The notes under the pieces were generated by a model. That model had not been told where the DNA came from, made no database searches, and saw only the letters and a program-made list of their open reading frames with translations. The translations under genes and the position numbers were made by a program. Below, piece after piece: positions 1-6,200 of a stretch of DNA of 6,363 nucleotides (its first letter is position 1; the number at the start of each line of letters is the position of its first letter). The DNA is from Thiolapillus brandeum (GTDB lineage: Bacteria; Pseudomonadota; Gammaproteobacteria; Chromatiales; Chromatiaceae): positions 1-6,363 of the forward strand of contig DRLF01000229.1 of assembly GCA_011051425.1 (NCBI GenBank). The letters are read 5' to 3'.

Positions 1-107
1 ACCTGTTTTCGCTGTTTCCCGGCGGCCCCATTGCCCAGGGTTGCCGACTGGCGGGCCTGGACATGCCCCGCGGTGCCGTTGACCAGGGCTTTGGCAGCAT
101 CGTCTGA
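1..107 (+). CDS. 3' end of an unrecognised gene, cut by the left edge
   Basis: The frame with codons starting at position 3 is open from the left edge to a TGA at 105-107. It encodes about 34 residues, including the stretches FPGGPIAQGCRLAGLD and GAVDQGFGSIV before the stop. Third codon positions are mostly G or C, as in the confident genes here, which favours this frame over the other two open plus-strand frames (stops at 81-83 and 121-123). The glycine-rich C-terminus suggests a soluble enzyme end, but I do not recognise the family and assign no function. The gene converges on the minus-strand gene that ends at 227. A chance open frame cannot be excluded over such a short length. Confidence 0.5.
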   Translation, partial: LFSLFPGGPIAQGCRLAGLDMPRGAVDQGFGSIV

Positions 108-138
108 CTGCGCTACAGATTGAAACGGGTTTTAACCA

Positions 139-188
139 ACCAGACCATGCCTGCATGCAGAGAACCTTCAGGCGGGGTTGTGTCTGGT
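139..188. terminator. Imperfect hairpin in convergent gap; possible bidirectional terminator
   Basis: Between the two converging genes an outer 7-bp arm ACCAGAC (139-145) pairs with GTCTGGT (182-188). Inside it GCCTG (149-153) pairs with CAGGC (169-173), leaving a loop of about 15 bases and an asymmetric internal loop. A self-complementary CTGCATGCAG lies at 151-160, and AACC (163-166) can alternatively pair with GGTT (176-179). The position suits a shared transcription end for both genes. Neither strand has a strong T-run after the stem, so it is not a classical intrinsic terminator. The call rests on symmetry and location only. Confidence 0.3.
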
Positions 189-226
189 CACGCCGGAAAA
201 ATCTGTCTGTTTCCCAGGAGCGGCTG

Positions 227-934
227 TCAGTCCGGAATCCGCAGCAGTTCCAGATAGCCCTTCTCCATCAGCGCCACGGCTTCTCTGACAGCTTCATCAC
301 CAAACAGCTGTGTGGCCTGTGCTGCTTCTCCCGCTGCCCTGGCATCCAGTATGCGCAGCAGCATCACCCAATGGTCTTTTAGCAGGCGTACGCGCTTTGG
401 TGCCAACCTGTTTTCACGCCGTCTCCTGCTGGTTTCGAGCTGCAACTGGTGACGCGCCTGATCCAGTTGCGGGCGCAAAGGCAGGGAGAGGTCGAATACC
501 AGCGCCATCTGCTCCTGTGACAGATGGGTTGCTTCACCGGACAGTACAGGCAGTTCCTCTTCCGAACGGGGACGCCAGTTCAGCCTGCCTTCACCGACGG
601 GATCGTCATCCTCGGGATTGGGCGGGAACTTGTGAAACCCCCAGCGTCCACCCAGGGCACATTCGATGAGCACCTTATCCTCGTCGATACGGCATTCGCC
701 GTCTGGGCATTCACTGGCCGGAAGCCAAGCGCGGGGATCGTTTTTCCAGGCACAGAAATCCCGGTCGGGTGGCTTGCCATAGGCTGCTTCGAGGTCCTGC
801 CAGGTCTGCCAGAACTGTTGCCATTCCTGCTGGTAGCCGGGATTGCGGCGCAGGAATTCCCAGGCCCACTGGGCACTGGTCAGTTCCCCGCAGAAAGCAT
901 ATGCTTTGATCTCTTTCCAGTCACGATTGATCAT
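227..934 (-). CDS. DUF6499-DUF2285 fusion protein, FseA-like putative transcriptional regulator
   Basis: The product is about 235 residues from the ATG at 934. Residues 5-40 (DWKEIKAYAF, then AWEFLRRNPGY) match the DUF6499 'proteobacterial transcriptional regulator-like' domain: a W-x(4)-AYAF start and a WEFLRRNP helix. The middle (GRWGFHKFPPNP, LNWRP) and C-terminal part (ALVFDLSLPLRPQLDQARHQ near 144-163, then LLRILDARAAGE and LFGDEAVREAV to the end) resemble DUF2285, a helix-turn-helix-like family. In the symbiosis element ICEMlSymR7A these two domains form the transcription activator FseA, joined by programmed frameshifting; here they are one continuous frame. A longer start at 967 exists, but the domain begins five residues after the 934 ATG, and the best minus-strand -10 (966-971) would leave the 967 start outside the transcript, so 934 is preferred. 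The ribosome site is weak. The target is unknown; control of the divergent argE or of its own gene is inference. No integrase, relaxase or excisionase is nearby. Confidence 0.82.
   Translation of the reverse strand: MINRDWKEIKAYAFCGELTSAQWAWEFLRRNPGYQQEWQQFWQTWQDLEAAYGKPPDRDFCAWKNDPRAWLPASECPDGECRIDEDKVLIECALGGRWGFHKFPPNPEDDDPVGEGRLNWRPRSEEELPVLSGEATHLSQEQMALVFDLSLPLRPQLDQARHQLQLETSRRRRENRLAPKRVRLLKDHWVMLLRILDARAAGEAAQATQLFGDEAVREAVALMEKGYLELLRIPD
877..905 (+). promoter_or_regulatory. Candidate argE promoter inside the divergent gene
   Basis: A TGGTCA (877-882, four of six matches to the -35 consensus) is followed after 17 bp by TATGCT (900-905, four of six matches to the -10). Transcription would start near 912, giving a leader of about 30 bases before the GTG at 943. 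Because the two genes start 8 bp apart, the argE promoter must lie inside the coding region of the minus-strand gene, as this one does. The matches are moderate and there is no experimental support. Confidence 0.33.
894..907. promoter_or_regulatory. 14-bp perfect palindrome over the candidate argE -10 (possible operator)
   Basis: AAAGCATATGCTTT reads the same on both strands and covers the proposed -10 of argE. It also encodes the conserved KAYAF of the minus-strand protein with codons AAA GCA TAT GCT TTC; four of the five end in A or T, unusual in this GC-rich region. It does not match the enteric ARG box (TGAAT and ATTCA half-sites). About 0.4 perfect 14-bp palindromes would be expected by chance in a window this size, so alone it is weak evidence. 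Confidence 0.35.
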
Positions 935-942
935 ACGAGCCC

Positions 943-2100
943 GTGAACAAAACCGAATTGCCGCCATTATTGCACATGATGAGGCGCCTCATCGCCGAGC
1001 CCTCGGTAAGCAGTGTCAGCGCCGAATGGGACCAGTCGAATGTGCGTGTCATCGACCTGCTGCAGGACTGGCTGCACAACCTGGGCTTTCAAACGGAGAA
1101 ACTGGCGGTTCCCAACTATCCCGGCAAGTTCAATCTCATTGCCACGGCAGGCAGCGGCCCCGAAGGCCTGGTGCTGGCCGGGCATACGGACACCGTGCCC
1201 TTCGACAGCAGCCGCTGGAGCACCGACCCCTTCGAACTGACCGAACGGGACAACCGGCTGTACGGCCTGGGCAGCACCGACATGAAAGGCTTCTTCGCGC
1301 TGGTACTCGAAGCCATCCGTGACCTGGACACCGGCAAGCTCCGGCAACCCCTGGTGATTCTCGCCACGGCCGACGAGGAAAGCTCCATGAGCGGCGCACG
1401 GGCCCTGGCAGATGCGCAAAAACAATTGGGACGCCATGCCCTCATCGGCGAACCCACGGGCCTGAAACCCATACGCCTGCACAAGGGCATCGCTATGGAA
1501 TGCATCCGCATCACCGGCCGCTCCGGCCATTCCAGCAACCCATCGCTGGGCAACAATGCCCTGGACGGCATGAGCCTGGTGCTTGCCGAGATCCTGCAAT
1601 GGCGAAATGAACTCGCCACCCGTTTCAGCAATCCCCTGTTCGAGGTGGCGACACCTACGGTAAACCTGGGTCATATTCACGGTGGGGACAATCCCAATCG
1701 CATCTGTGGCCAGTGCGAACTGCACATCGATATCCGCCCCCTGCCCGGCATGGATCTGGATGAACTGCGCCGGGAACTGGACCGGCGCCTGCAACGGACA
1801 TTGCATTCAACAGGCCTGAAACTGGAGTGCCATTCCCTGTTCGGTGGCGTGCCAGCGTTCGAGACGCCGGCATCCGCCGCCATCGTGCAGGCGGCAGAGG
1901 TGCTGACCGGGCACAGCGCCGAAGCCGTGGCCTTTGGCACTGAAGGACCCTTCCTGCAGCAGCTCGGCATGGATACCATCATCATGGGGCCCGGAAGCAT
2001 CGACCAGGCACATCAGCCGGACGAGTTCATGGCCATGGAGCAGATCAAGCCGGGCATCACCCTGATCAAACAGCTGATTCATCGTTTCTGCATGACCTGA
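943..2100 (+). CDS. argE: Acetylornithine deacetylase ArgE (M20 metallopeptidase family)
   Basis: ArgE hydrolyses N2-acetylornithine to ornithine and acetate in the cytoplasm, the fifth step of linear arginine synthesis. The 385-residue product has the full M20 signature: HTDTVP with H81 and D83, the bridging metal ligand D113 in STDMKG, the catalytic and metal glutamates E145 and E146 in TADEESSMSG, E170 in IGEPTG, and H357 in GSIDQAH near the C-terminus. The lid/dimerisation domain runs from about residue 180 to 295. The GTG at 943 is chosen because the N-terminus ELPPLLHMMRRLIAEPSVS aligns with the start of E. coli ArgE (KLPPFIEIYRALIATPSIS) and an in-frame stop at 928-930 rules out anything further upstream; the ATG at 976 would lose this conserved part. 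There is no clear Shine-Dalgarno, only a weak ACGAG. It is the first gene of a five-gene run and is divergent from the DUF2285 gene. The related DapE (succinyl-diaminopimelate desuccinylase) is less likely given the N-terminal match and the argA neighbour. Confidence 0.95.
   Translation: MNKTELPPLLHMMRRLIAEPSVSSVSAEWDQSNVRVIDLLQDWLHNLGFQTEKLAVPNYPGKFNLIATAGSGPEGLVLAGHTDTVPFDSSRWSTDPFELTERDNRLYGLGSTDMKGFFALVLEAIRDLDTGKLRQPLVILATADEESSMSGARALADAQKQLGRHALIGEPTGLKPIRLHKGIAMECIRITGRSGHSSNPSLGNNALDGMSLVLAEILQWRNELATRFSNPLFEVATPTVNLGHIHGGDNPNRICGQCELHIDIRPLPGMDLDELRRELDRRLQRTLHSTGLKLECHSLFGGVPAFETPASAAIVQAAEVLTGHSAEAVAFGTEGPFLQQLGMDTIIMGPGSIDQAHQPDEFMAMEQIKPGITLIKQLIHRFCMT
966..971 (-). promoter_or_regulatory. 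Candidate extended -10 for the DUF6499-DUF2285 gene
   Basis: On the minus strand TGCAATAAT gives an extended -10 (TG, one base, then AATAAT with five of six consensus matches). Transcription would start near 959, about 25 bases before the ATG at 934. No good -35 is visible 16-18 bp upstream, which is tolerated by extended -10 promoters but also suits an activated promoter. The site lies within argE codons. Confidence 0.35.
978..993. promoter_or_regulatory. 16-bp perfect palindrome in the start of argE (possible operator)
   Basis: GATGAGGCGCCTCATC is a perfect palindrome covering argE codons for M13 to I17. On the minus strand it lies immediately upstream of the extended -10 at 966-971, in the -35/-10 spacer. 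It contains the only AGG among the 23 arginine codons of argE; the others are all CGN. Roughly 0.1 perfect 16-bp palindromes are expected by chance in a window of this length. It may be an operator, an mRNA hairpin early in argE, or coincidence. Confidence 0.38.
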
Positions 2101-2112
2101 TATGATTGGCGG

Positions 2113-3432
2113 ATGAACAAGGACGCCAACAATTTCGTCAGCTGGTTCCGCCAGGCTTCGCCCTACATCCATGCCCACCGTGGCAGCACGGTGGTGCTCG
2201 CCTTTGGCGGAGAAGCGGTACAGGAAAAGGAATTTTCCCATCTCATCCATGACATCGCCCTGCTGCACAGCCTGGGGCTGCGGCTCGTTCTGGTTCACGG
2301 CACCCGTCCGCAGATCGAAGAACGCCTCAGCCTGCGAGGGGCGGCCATGCAGATCATCAACGGTATGCGCGTCACCGATGAACACGCCCTGCTGTGCGTC
2401 AAGGAGGCCGCCGGGACCGTGCGCGTGGAAATCGAAGCCTTGCTTTCCACCGGCCTGGCGAACTCCCCCATGTCCGGTGCGCAGATCTCGGTGGATTCCG
2501 GAAACTTCGTCACCGCCAAGCCACTGGGCATCATAGACGGCGTGGACTATCAGCACACCGGCGAGGTGCGCAGGATCAATACAAAAGCTTTGCAGCAAAG
2601 GCTGGACGCCGGCGCCATGGTGCTGATCTCCCCCCTGGGTTATTCCCCCACGGGCGAAGTCTTCAACCTGAACGCCGCGGATGTTGCCGCCGCCATCGCG
2701 ACGGAAATAAAGGCGGACAAACTGATCTTCCTGACAGACAACAAGCTGGTGGACAGCCGCAGAAAACTCATCGAAAGCATGGTGCCGGCGGAAGCAGACG
2801 CCCTGCTCATGCGGCGTAAATCACTGGACGAACAGCTGAGACGTGTACTGGCAAACGCCGCCTGTGCCTGTCGTCACGGCGTCAGCAGAACCCATATCCT
2901 GCCCCGCAAGCAGGATGGTGTGCTGCTTACCGAACTCTTCACCCGCGACGGCAGCGGGACGCTCATTACCGCTGAACAGTGGGAAACCCTGCGCCAGGCC
3001 AGTATCGATGATGCAACCGGCATCCTTGAGCTGATACGTCCGCTGGAGGAAGCAGGGGTTCTGGTACGCCGCTCCCGTGAATACATCGAAACCGAGATCG
3101 GCCAGTTCATCGTCATTGAAAGGGACGGCGCCATCATCGGCTGTGCCGCCCTCTACCCGTTTACGGAAGAAAAAATGGCGGAACTCGCCTGCCTGGTCAT
3201 TCATCCGGATTATCAGAAAGGCGGCCGTGGTGATCAGCTGCTTGGCCATATGCAGCGGCAGGCGCTGGCGCTGGGACTGAAGCGGCTGTTCGTTCTCACC
3301 ACCCGTACCGCTCACTGGTTCAGGGAACGGGGCTTTGTTCCTGCTGCGGTAAGTGAGTTGCCGGGAAGACGCAAGGACCTGTACAACTGGCAACGCAATT
3401 CCAAAGTGTTCATCAAGCACCTGGAACAATGA
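2113..3432 (+). CDS. argA: N-acetylglutamate synthase ArgA (amino-acid kinase fold plus GNAT)
   Basis: ArgA transfers acetyl from acetyl-CoA to glutamate, the committed first step of arginine synthesis, and is normally feedback-inhibited by arginine through its kinase-like domain. The 439 residues match E. coli ArgA (443) along their whole length. The N-terminal amino-acid-kinase-like domain (about 1-285) shows HRGSTVVLAFGGEAV, LLHSLGLRLVLVHGTRPQI and VDSGNFVTAKPLG. The linker and GNAT domain (about 295-439) show ILELIRPLEEAGVLVRRSRE, CAALYPF, the acetyl-CoA loop segment around HPDYQKGGRGDQLL, and LFVLTTRTAHWFRERGF. The start follows the argE stop by 12 bp and lies in the same reading frame, four codons after the stop; GGCGG abuts the ATG without normal spacing, so translation probably depends on ribosomes finishing argE. 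Its stop overlaps the next start as ATGA. Confidence 0.97.
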   Translation: MNKDANNFVSWFRQASPYIHAHRGSTVVLAFGGEAVQEKEFSHLIHDIALLHSLGLRLVLVHGTRPQIEERLSLRGAAMQIINGMRVTDEHALLCVKEAAGTVRVEIEALLSTGLANSPMSGAQISVDSGNFVTAKPLGIIDGVDYQHTGEVRRINTKALQQRLDAGAMVLISPLGYSPTGEVFNLNAADVAAAIATEIKADKLIFLTDNKLVDSRRKLIESMVPAEADALLMRRKSLDEQLRRVLANAACACRHGVSRTHILPRKQDGVLLTELFTRDGSGTLITAEQWETLRQASIDDATGILELIRPLEEAGVLVRRSREYIETEIGQFIVIERDGAIIGCAALYPFTEEKMAELACLVIHPDYQKGGRGDQLLGHMQRQALALGLKRLFVLTTRTAHWFRERGFVPAAVSELPGRRKDLYNWQRNSKVFIKHLEQ

Positions 3433-4046
3433 AGCTGAACCTTCCGCTGTGGGCGCAGATCGGCGCCAACCTGCTGTCGCTGGTGCTGGCCCTGGTCATG
3501 GGCTGGGACCCTGTACTCATGCTTTTCCTGTTCTGGATGGAGAACGTGATCATCGGCCTGTGGCAGATACCGCGCTTCCTGACAGCAGGTGGCAACCGAC
3601 CCGGCTCGCAACTGCAGCGTTTATCCGGCGCCCTGTTCAAAGCGGGCTTCTTCACCGTTCACTACGGTCTGTTCACCTTCATCCACGGCTCTCTGCTGTT
3701 CGAGCTGTTTCTCAAGCAAAGCCTGGATGTGCAGACGCTGGAAAAACTGGTCTTTTCAACTCAGGGTATCGGGCTGGCGCTGCTGGGTATGTTCCTCAGC
3801 CACGGCATACAGTTTTTCAGCGACCTGCTGAGCGGCGTGGCGCGAAACACGCCAATCGATACGGTCATGATGGAACCCTACAGCCGCATCGTGATTCTGC
3901 ACCTGGTCCTGCTGGCCAGCGCCTTCCTGCTCGCCCTGCTGCCCAATCCTGTGATAGGCGTTATCCTGCTGTCGGCAATCAAGATCATCATGGACATTCA
4001 CAACGAACGCAAGATAGAAAAGAAAAGGGAAGCTCATGTCTCATAG
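3429..4046 (+). CDS. DUF6498-like integral membrane protein
   Basis: The 205-residue product is hydrophobic with about five or six membrane segments (roughly 8-25, 28-46, 70-92, 112-132, 152-172 and 173-190) and a short basic, charged C-terminal tail (HNERKIEKKRE). Features of the DUF6498 family are visible: the early GWDPVLMLFLFWMENVIIGL (a GW...YW/FW-x-EN-x-x-x-G motif), HYGLFTFIHG, a SHGIQFFSD loop and PYSRIVILHLVLL near the C-terminus. The family has no established function; the invariant E38, N39 and the histidines within or near membrane segments are worth noting. The gene overlaps argA by 4 bp (ATGA) and the CDF gene by 11 bp, so it is almost certainly co-translated with both. No signal peptide is apparent. 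Confidence 0.85.
   Translation: MKLNLPLWAQIGANLLSLVLALVMGWDPVLMLFLFWMENVIIGLWQIPRFLTAGGNRPGSQLQRLSGALFKAGFFTVHYGLFTFIHGSLLFELFLKQSLDVQTLEKLVFSTQGIGLALLGMFLSHGIQFFSDLLSGVARNTPIDTVMMEPYSRIVILHLVLLASAFLLALLPNPVIGVILLSAIKIIMDIHNERKIEKKREAHVS
4025..4030 (+). promoter_or_regulatory. Shine-Dalgarno of the CDF transporter gene
   Basis: AAGGGA (within AAAAGGGAAG) lies five bases before the ATG at 4036. It is the clearest ribosome site in the run and sits inside the last codons of the upstream membrane-protein gene. It fixes the transporter start and argues that this gene is initiated on its own as well as by coupling. Confidence 0.6.
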
Positions 4047-5178
4047 TTCCAGAAAAGCGGTGATCACCGCCATCATTTCCAATGCACTGGTAACCGTTAT
4101 CAAGTTCATCGCCAGTGCCCTGAGCGGCTCGGCCTCCATGGCCAACGAGGCCGTACACAGCCTCATGGATACCCTGAACCAGGGCTTCCTGTTTCTCGGT
4201 CTGCGGGAAAGCGAGAAGCCTGCCGATACCATCTATGCCTTCGGCCACGGACAGAAGAAATATCTGTGGAACCTGTGGTCCGCCATCGGGCTGTTCTCCA
4301 TCGGGGCAGGTCTGGGCCTGTCCCACGCCTGGCACAGCTGGGAAGGGCTGGGCAACAGCCATATCATAGAAACCGTCAGCATATTGGGCCACGAGGTCAG
4401 CGCCCTATGGCTGAACCTCACCGTATTGGGTATCGGCTTCCTGCTGGAAGGCTATTCCTTTCTCGTGGCCATGAGGGAATTTCTCAGGCGCATGCGGGCG
4501 TCAGGTGAAAAGAACCCTCTTGCCTACCTGGTCAGGGCAGACGATCCGACACTCATGGCCATCGTGCTGGAAGACTCCGCCGCCATGCTGGGTCTGACGC
4601 TGGCTGCACTGGGCATCATCCTCACTGCGGCAACAGGTCATGCAGAATACGACATCTTTTTCTCCGCCCTGATCGCCATCATGCTCGGTGGCATTGCCTT
4701 CTACCTGAGCTTCATCAACATGCGCTTCCTGGCCGACATGCGCGACATGGAGGCGGAATATCTGTTTCAGGATATTGTGGAAGATCACCCGGAACTGGAG
4801 CGCTATCATGATCTGCGTTCCATCATCATAGACGAACAGAACACGGTGCTGGTGGCGGAGATAGAACTCAAGGAAGAAGCCATGGTGAACGGCTTGCAAC
4901 AGAAGATCAGCGATGTCCGGGATCATCTTCTGGACGAACTGACCAGCAATCCCCAGCAACGCGAGCAGTTGCAGCAGTACGCCCTGGACCGGGCTGCTGT
5001 TGAGGTCATCATTGGCCGCGCCGAACGCATCATCGACGAGATCGAACAGGACATCAAGGCCAGACTGCCACGGGTCAGCCACATAACACTGGAGGTGGAA
5101 GGCATCTGCTCCCCGGAAACACCCACCACATCGGCTGGCGGAGATGCCTGCACCGGGGAAGCGCCACAGAACTCATGA
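4036..5178 (+). CDS. Cation diffusion facilitator (CDF) transporter, SLC30A9-like clade
   Basis: CDF proteins are inner-membrane dimers that exchange divalent cations (Zn, Co, Fe, Mn) for protons, usually exporting metal from the cytoplasm. Six membrane segments are visible near 9-29, 35-55, 78-98, 122-147, 170-197 and 205-228. Segment 2 carries the site residues E38, H41 and D45 in NEAVHSLMDTLNQG; segment 5 carries the matching acidic pair E179 and D180 in LEDSAAMLG. NEAVHS/DTLNQ, FGHGQKKYLW and DPTLMAIVLEDSAAMLG are typical of the SLC30A9-like (ZnT9-like) subgroup rather than the classical HHDD zinc exporters. The cytosolic domain (about 229-357) ends in RLPRVSHITLEVEG as usual but appears to hold an extra helical stretch of some 45 residues (about 283-330). 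A polar Thr/Gly/Ala-rich tail (358-380) follows. Metal specificity cannot be read from the sequence. The gene overlaps its upstream neighbour by 11 bp and dusA by 4 bp. Confidence 0.92.
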   Translation: MSHSSRKAVITAIISNALVTVIKFIASALSGSASMANEAVHSLMDTLNQGFLFLGLRESEKPADTIYAFGHGQKKYLWNLWSAIGLFSIGAGLGLSHAWHSWEGLGNSHIIETVSILGHEVSALWLNLTVLGIGFLLEGYSFLVAMREFLRRMRASGEKNPLAYLVRADDPTLMAIVLEDSAAMLGLTLAALGIILTAATGHAEYDIFFSALIAIMLGGIAFYLSFINMRFLADMRDMEAEYLFQDIVEDHPELERYHDLRSIIIDEQNTVLVAEIELKEEAMVNGLQQKISDVRDHLLDELTSNPQQREQLQQYALDRAAVEVIIGRAERIIDEIEQDIKARLPRVSHITLEVEGICSPETPTTSAGGDACTGEAPQNS

Positions 5179-6161
5179 GCACCCTGGACAGGCGCCTGTC
5201 CGTAGCGCCCATGCTGGACTGGACGGATCGCTACTGCCGCTATTTTCACCGCCTCATCAGCCGCCGTACCCTGCTCTACACGGAAATGGTAACCACCGGC
5301 GCCCTGCTGCACAACGAGCCGGCACGCTTCCTGGATTTCTTTCCCGAAGAACAGCCCCTGGCCCTGCAGTTGGGCGGCAGCAACCCCGAAGACCTGGCGC
5401 AGTGTTGCCGATTGGCCGAGGAATGGGGCTACGGTGAAGTGAACCTGAACCTGGGCTGTCCTTCCGACCGTGTGCAGTCCGGCATGTTCGGCGCCTGCCT
5501 GATGGCCAATCCCGGCCTGGTGGCCGACTGCATCAGCGCCATGACAGAAAGCTGCAGCCTGCCCGTGACCGCCAAACACCGCATCGGCATCGATGACATG
5601 GACAGCTACGACCTGCTTGCCACCTTCGTGGAAAAACTCTCAGATGCCGGCTGCAGGACCTTCATCGTGCACGCCCGCAAGGCCTGGCTGCAGGGACTCA
5701 GTCCTAAGCAGAACCGGGATGTGCCTCCCCTGCAGTACGAGACTGTGTACCGCCTGAAACAGGATTTCCCCGATGCCGAAATCATCATCAACGGTGGCGT
5801 CACCGACCTGAACCAGGCGGAACACCACCTGAAGAAGGTAGACGGGGTCATGATCGGCAGGGAAGCCTATCACAACCCCTGGATGCTGTCGGATGCCGAC
5901 AGGAGAATCTTCGCCAGTGACTGGCATCCGGCCAGTCGCCACCAGGTCATTGAAAAGCTGCTGCCGCTGGTGGAACAGGAATGTGCCCGGGGTATCCCGC
6001 TGAAACGCATCACCCGGCATATTCTTGGACTGTTTCATGGTCAGCCCGGCGCAAAGAAATGGCGGCGCTGCCTGTCAGAAAACGCCCATCTTCCCGGCGC
6101 CGGTCCCGAATTACTGGAAACTGCCCTGTCACTGGTGCCGCGGATTGACGATTCCCGTTGA
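5175..6161 (+). CDS. dusA: tRNA-dihydrouridine synthase A
   Basis: DusA is an FMN enzyme that reduces uridine 20 (and 20a) in the D-loop of tRNA using NADPH. The 328-residue product has the Dus TIM barrel: VAPMLDWTDRYCRYFHRL at the start, TEMVTTGALLHN, the flavin-site LALQLGGSNP, the signature NLNLGCPSDRVQSGMFGACL with catalytic Cys95, AKHRIGIDD with Lys134, VHARKAWLQGLSPKQNR around His166, and the phosphate-binding INGGVT (205-210) and MIGREAYHNPW (226-236). The SDRVQ-x-G-x-FGACLM form and the WLQGLSPKQNR loop identify DusA rather than DusB or DusC. The C-terminal helical tRNA-binding domain covers about 250-328. The start overlaps the CDF stop (ATGA), with a distant GGGGAA at 5155-5160. Integrative elements are known to insert at the 5' end of dusA in other bacteria; here that end is intact and joined to the upstream gene, so no insertion is present. 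No terminator with a T-run follows it. Confidence 0.96.
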   Translation: MSTLDRRLSVAPMLDWTDRYCRYFHRLISRRTLLYTEMVTTGALLHNEPARFLDFFPEEQPLALQLGGSNPEDLAQCCRLAEEWGYGEVNLNLGCPSDRVQSGMFGACLMANPGLVADCISAMTESCSLPVTAKHRIGIDDMDSYDLLATFVEKLSDAGCRTFIVHARKAWLQGLSPKQNRDVPPLQYETVYRLKQDFPDAEIIINGGVTDLNQAEHHLKKVDGVMIGREAYHNPWMLSDADRRIFASDWHPASRHQVIEKLLPLVEQECARGIPLKRITRHILGLFHGQPGAKKWRRCLSENAHLPGAGPELLETALSLVPRIDDSR

Positions 6162-6200
6162 GCCCCGGGCAACAAGTCCTAGGTACACTGGCGTTACAGT

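Noticed and set aside
894..907. ArgR operator (ARG box) upstream of argE
   Set aside because: The palindrome lacks the TGAAT and ATTCA half-sites, and no other stretch near the argE start fits the enteric consensus.
935..967. Longer start at 967 for the minus-strand regulator
   Set aside because: The extra 11 residues lie before the conserved domain, overlap argE codons, and would be upstream of the predicted transcription start.
967..1806. 279-codon minus-strand open frame opposite argE
   Set aside because: It is the antisense shadow of a confidently identified gene in GC-rich DNA, with no recognisable protein family.
1807..2598. 263-codon minus-strand open frame across the argE/argA junction
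   Set aside because: It spans two well-supported plus-strand genes, matches no family and is explained by codon bias of the opposite strand.
5175..5260. Attachment site for an integrative element at the 5' end of dusA
   Set aside because: dusA 5' ends are known integration sites, but here the 5' end is intact and overlaps the CDF gene; no integrase or duplicated dusA start is visible.
4923..5579. 218-codon minus-strand open frame across the CDF/dusA junction
   Set aside because: Its sequence follows from the GC-rich codons of CDF and dusA; both of those proteins are recognisable and this one is not.
6154..6178. Intrinsic terminator after dusA
   Set aside because: GTTG and CAAC flank GCCCCGGGC, but the inner arms leave only a one-base loop and no T-run follows, so a stable terminator hairpin is not supported.
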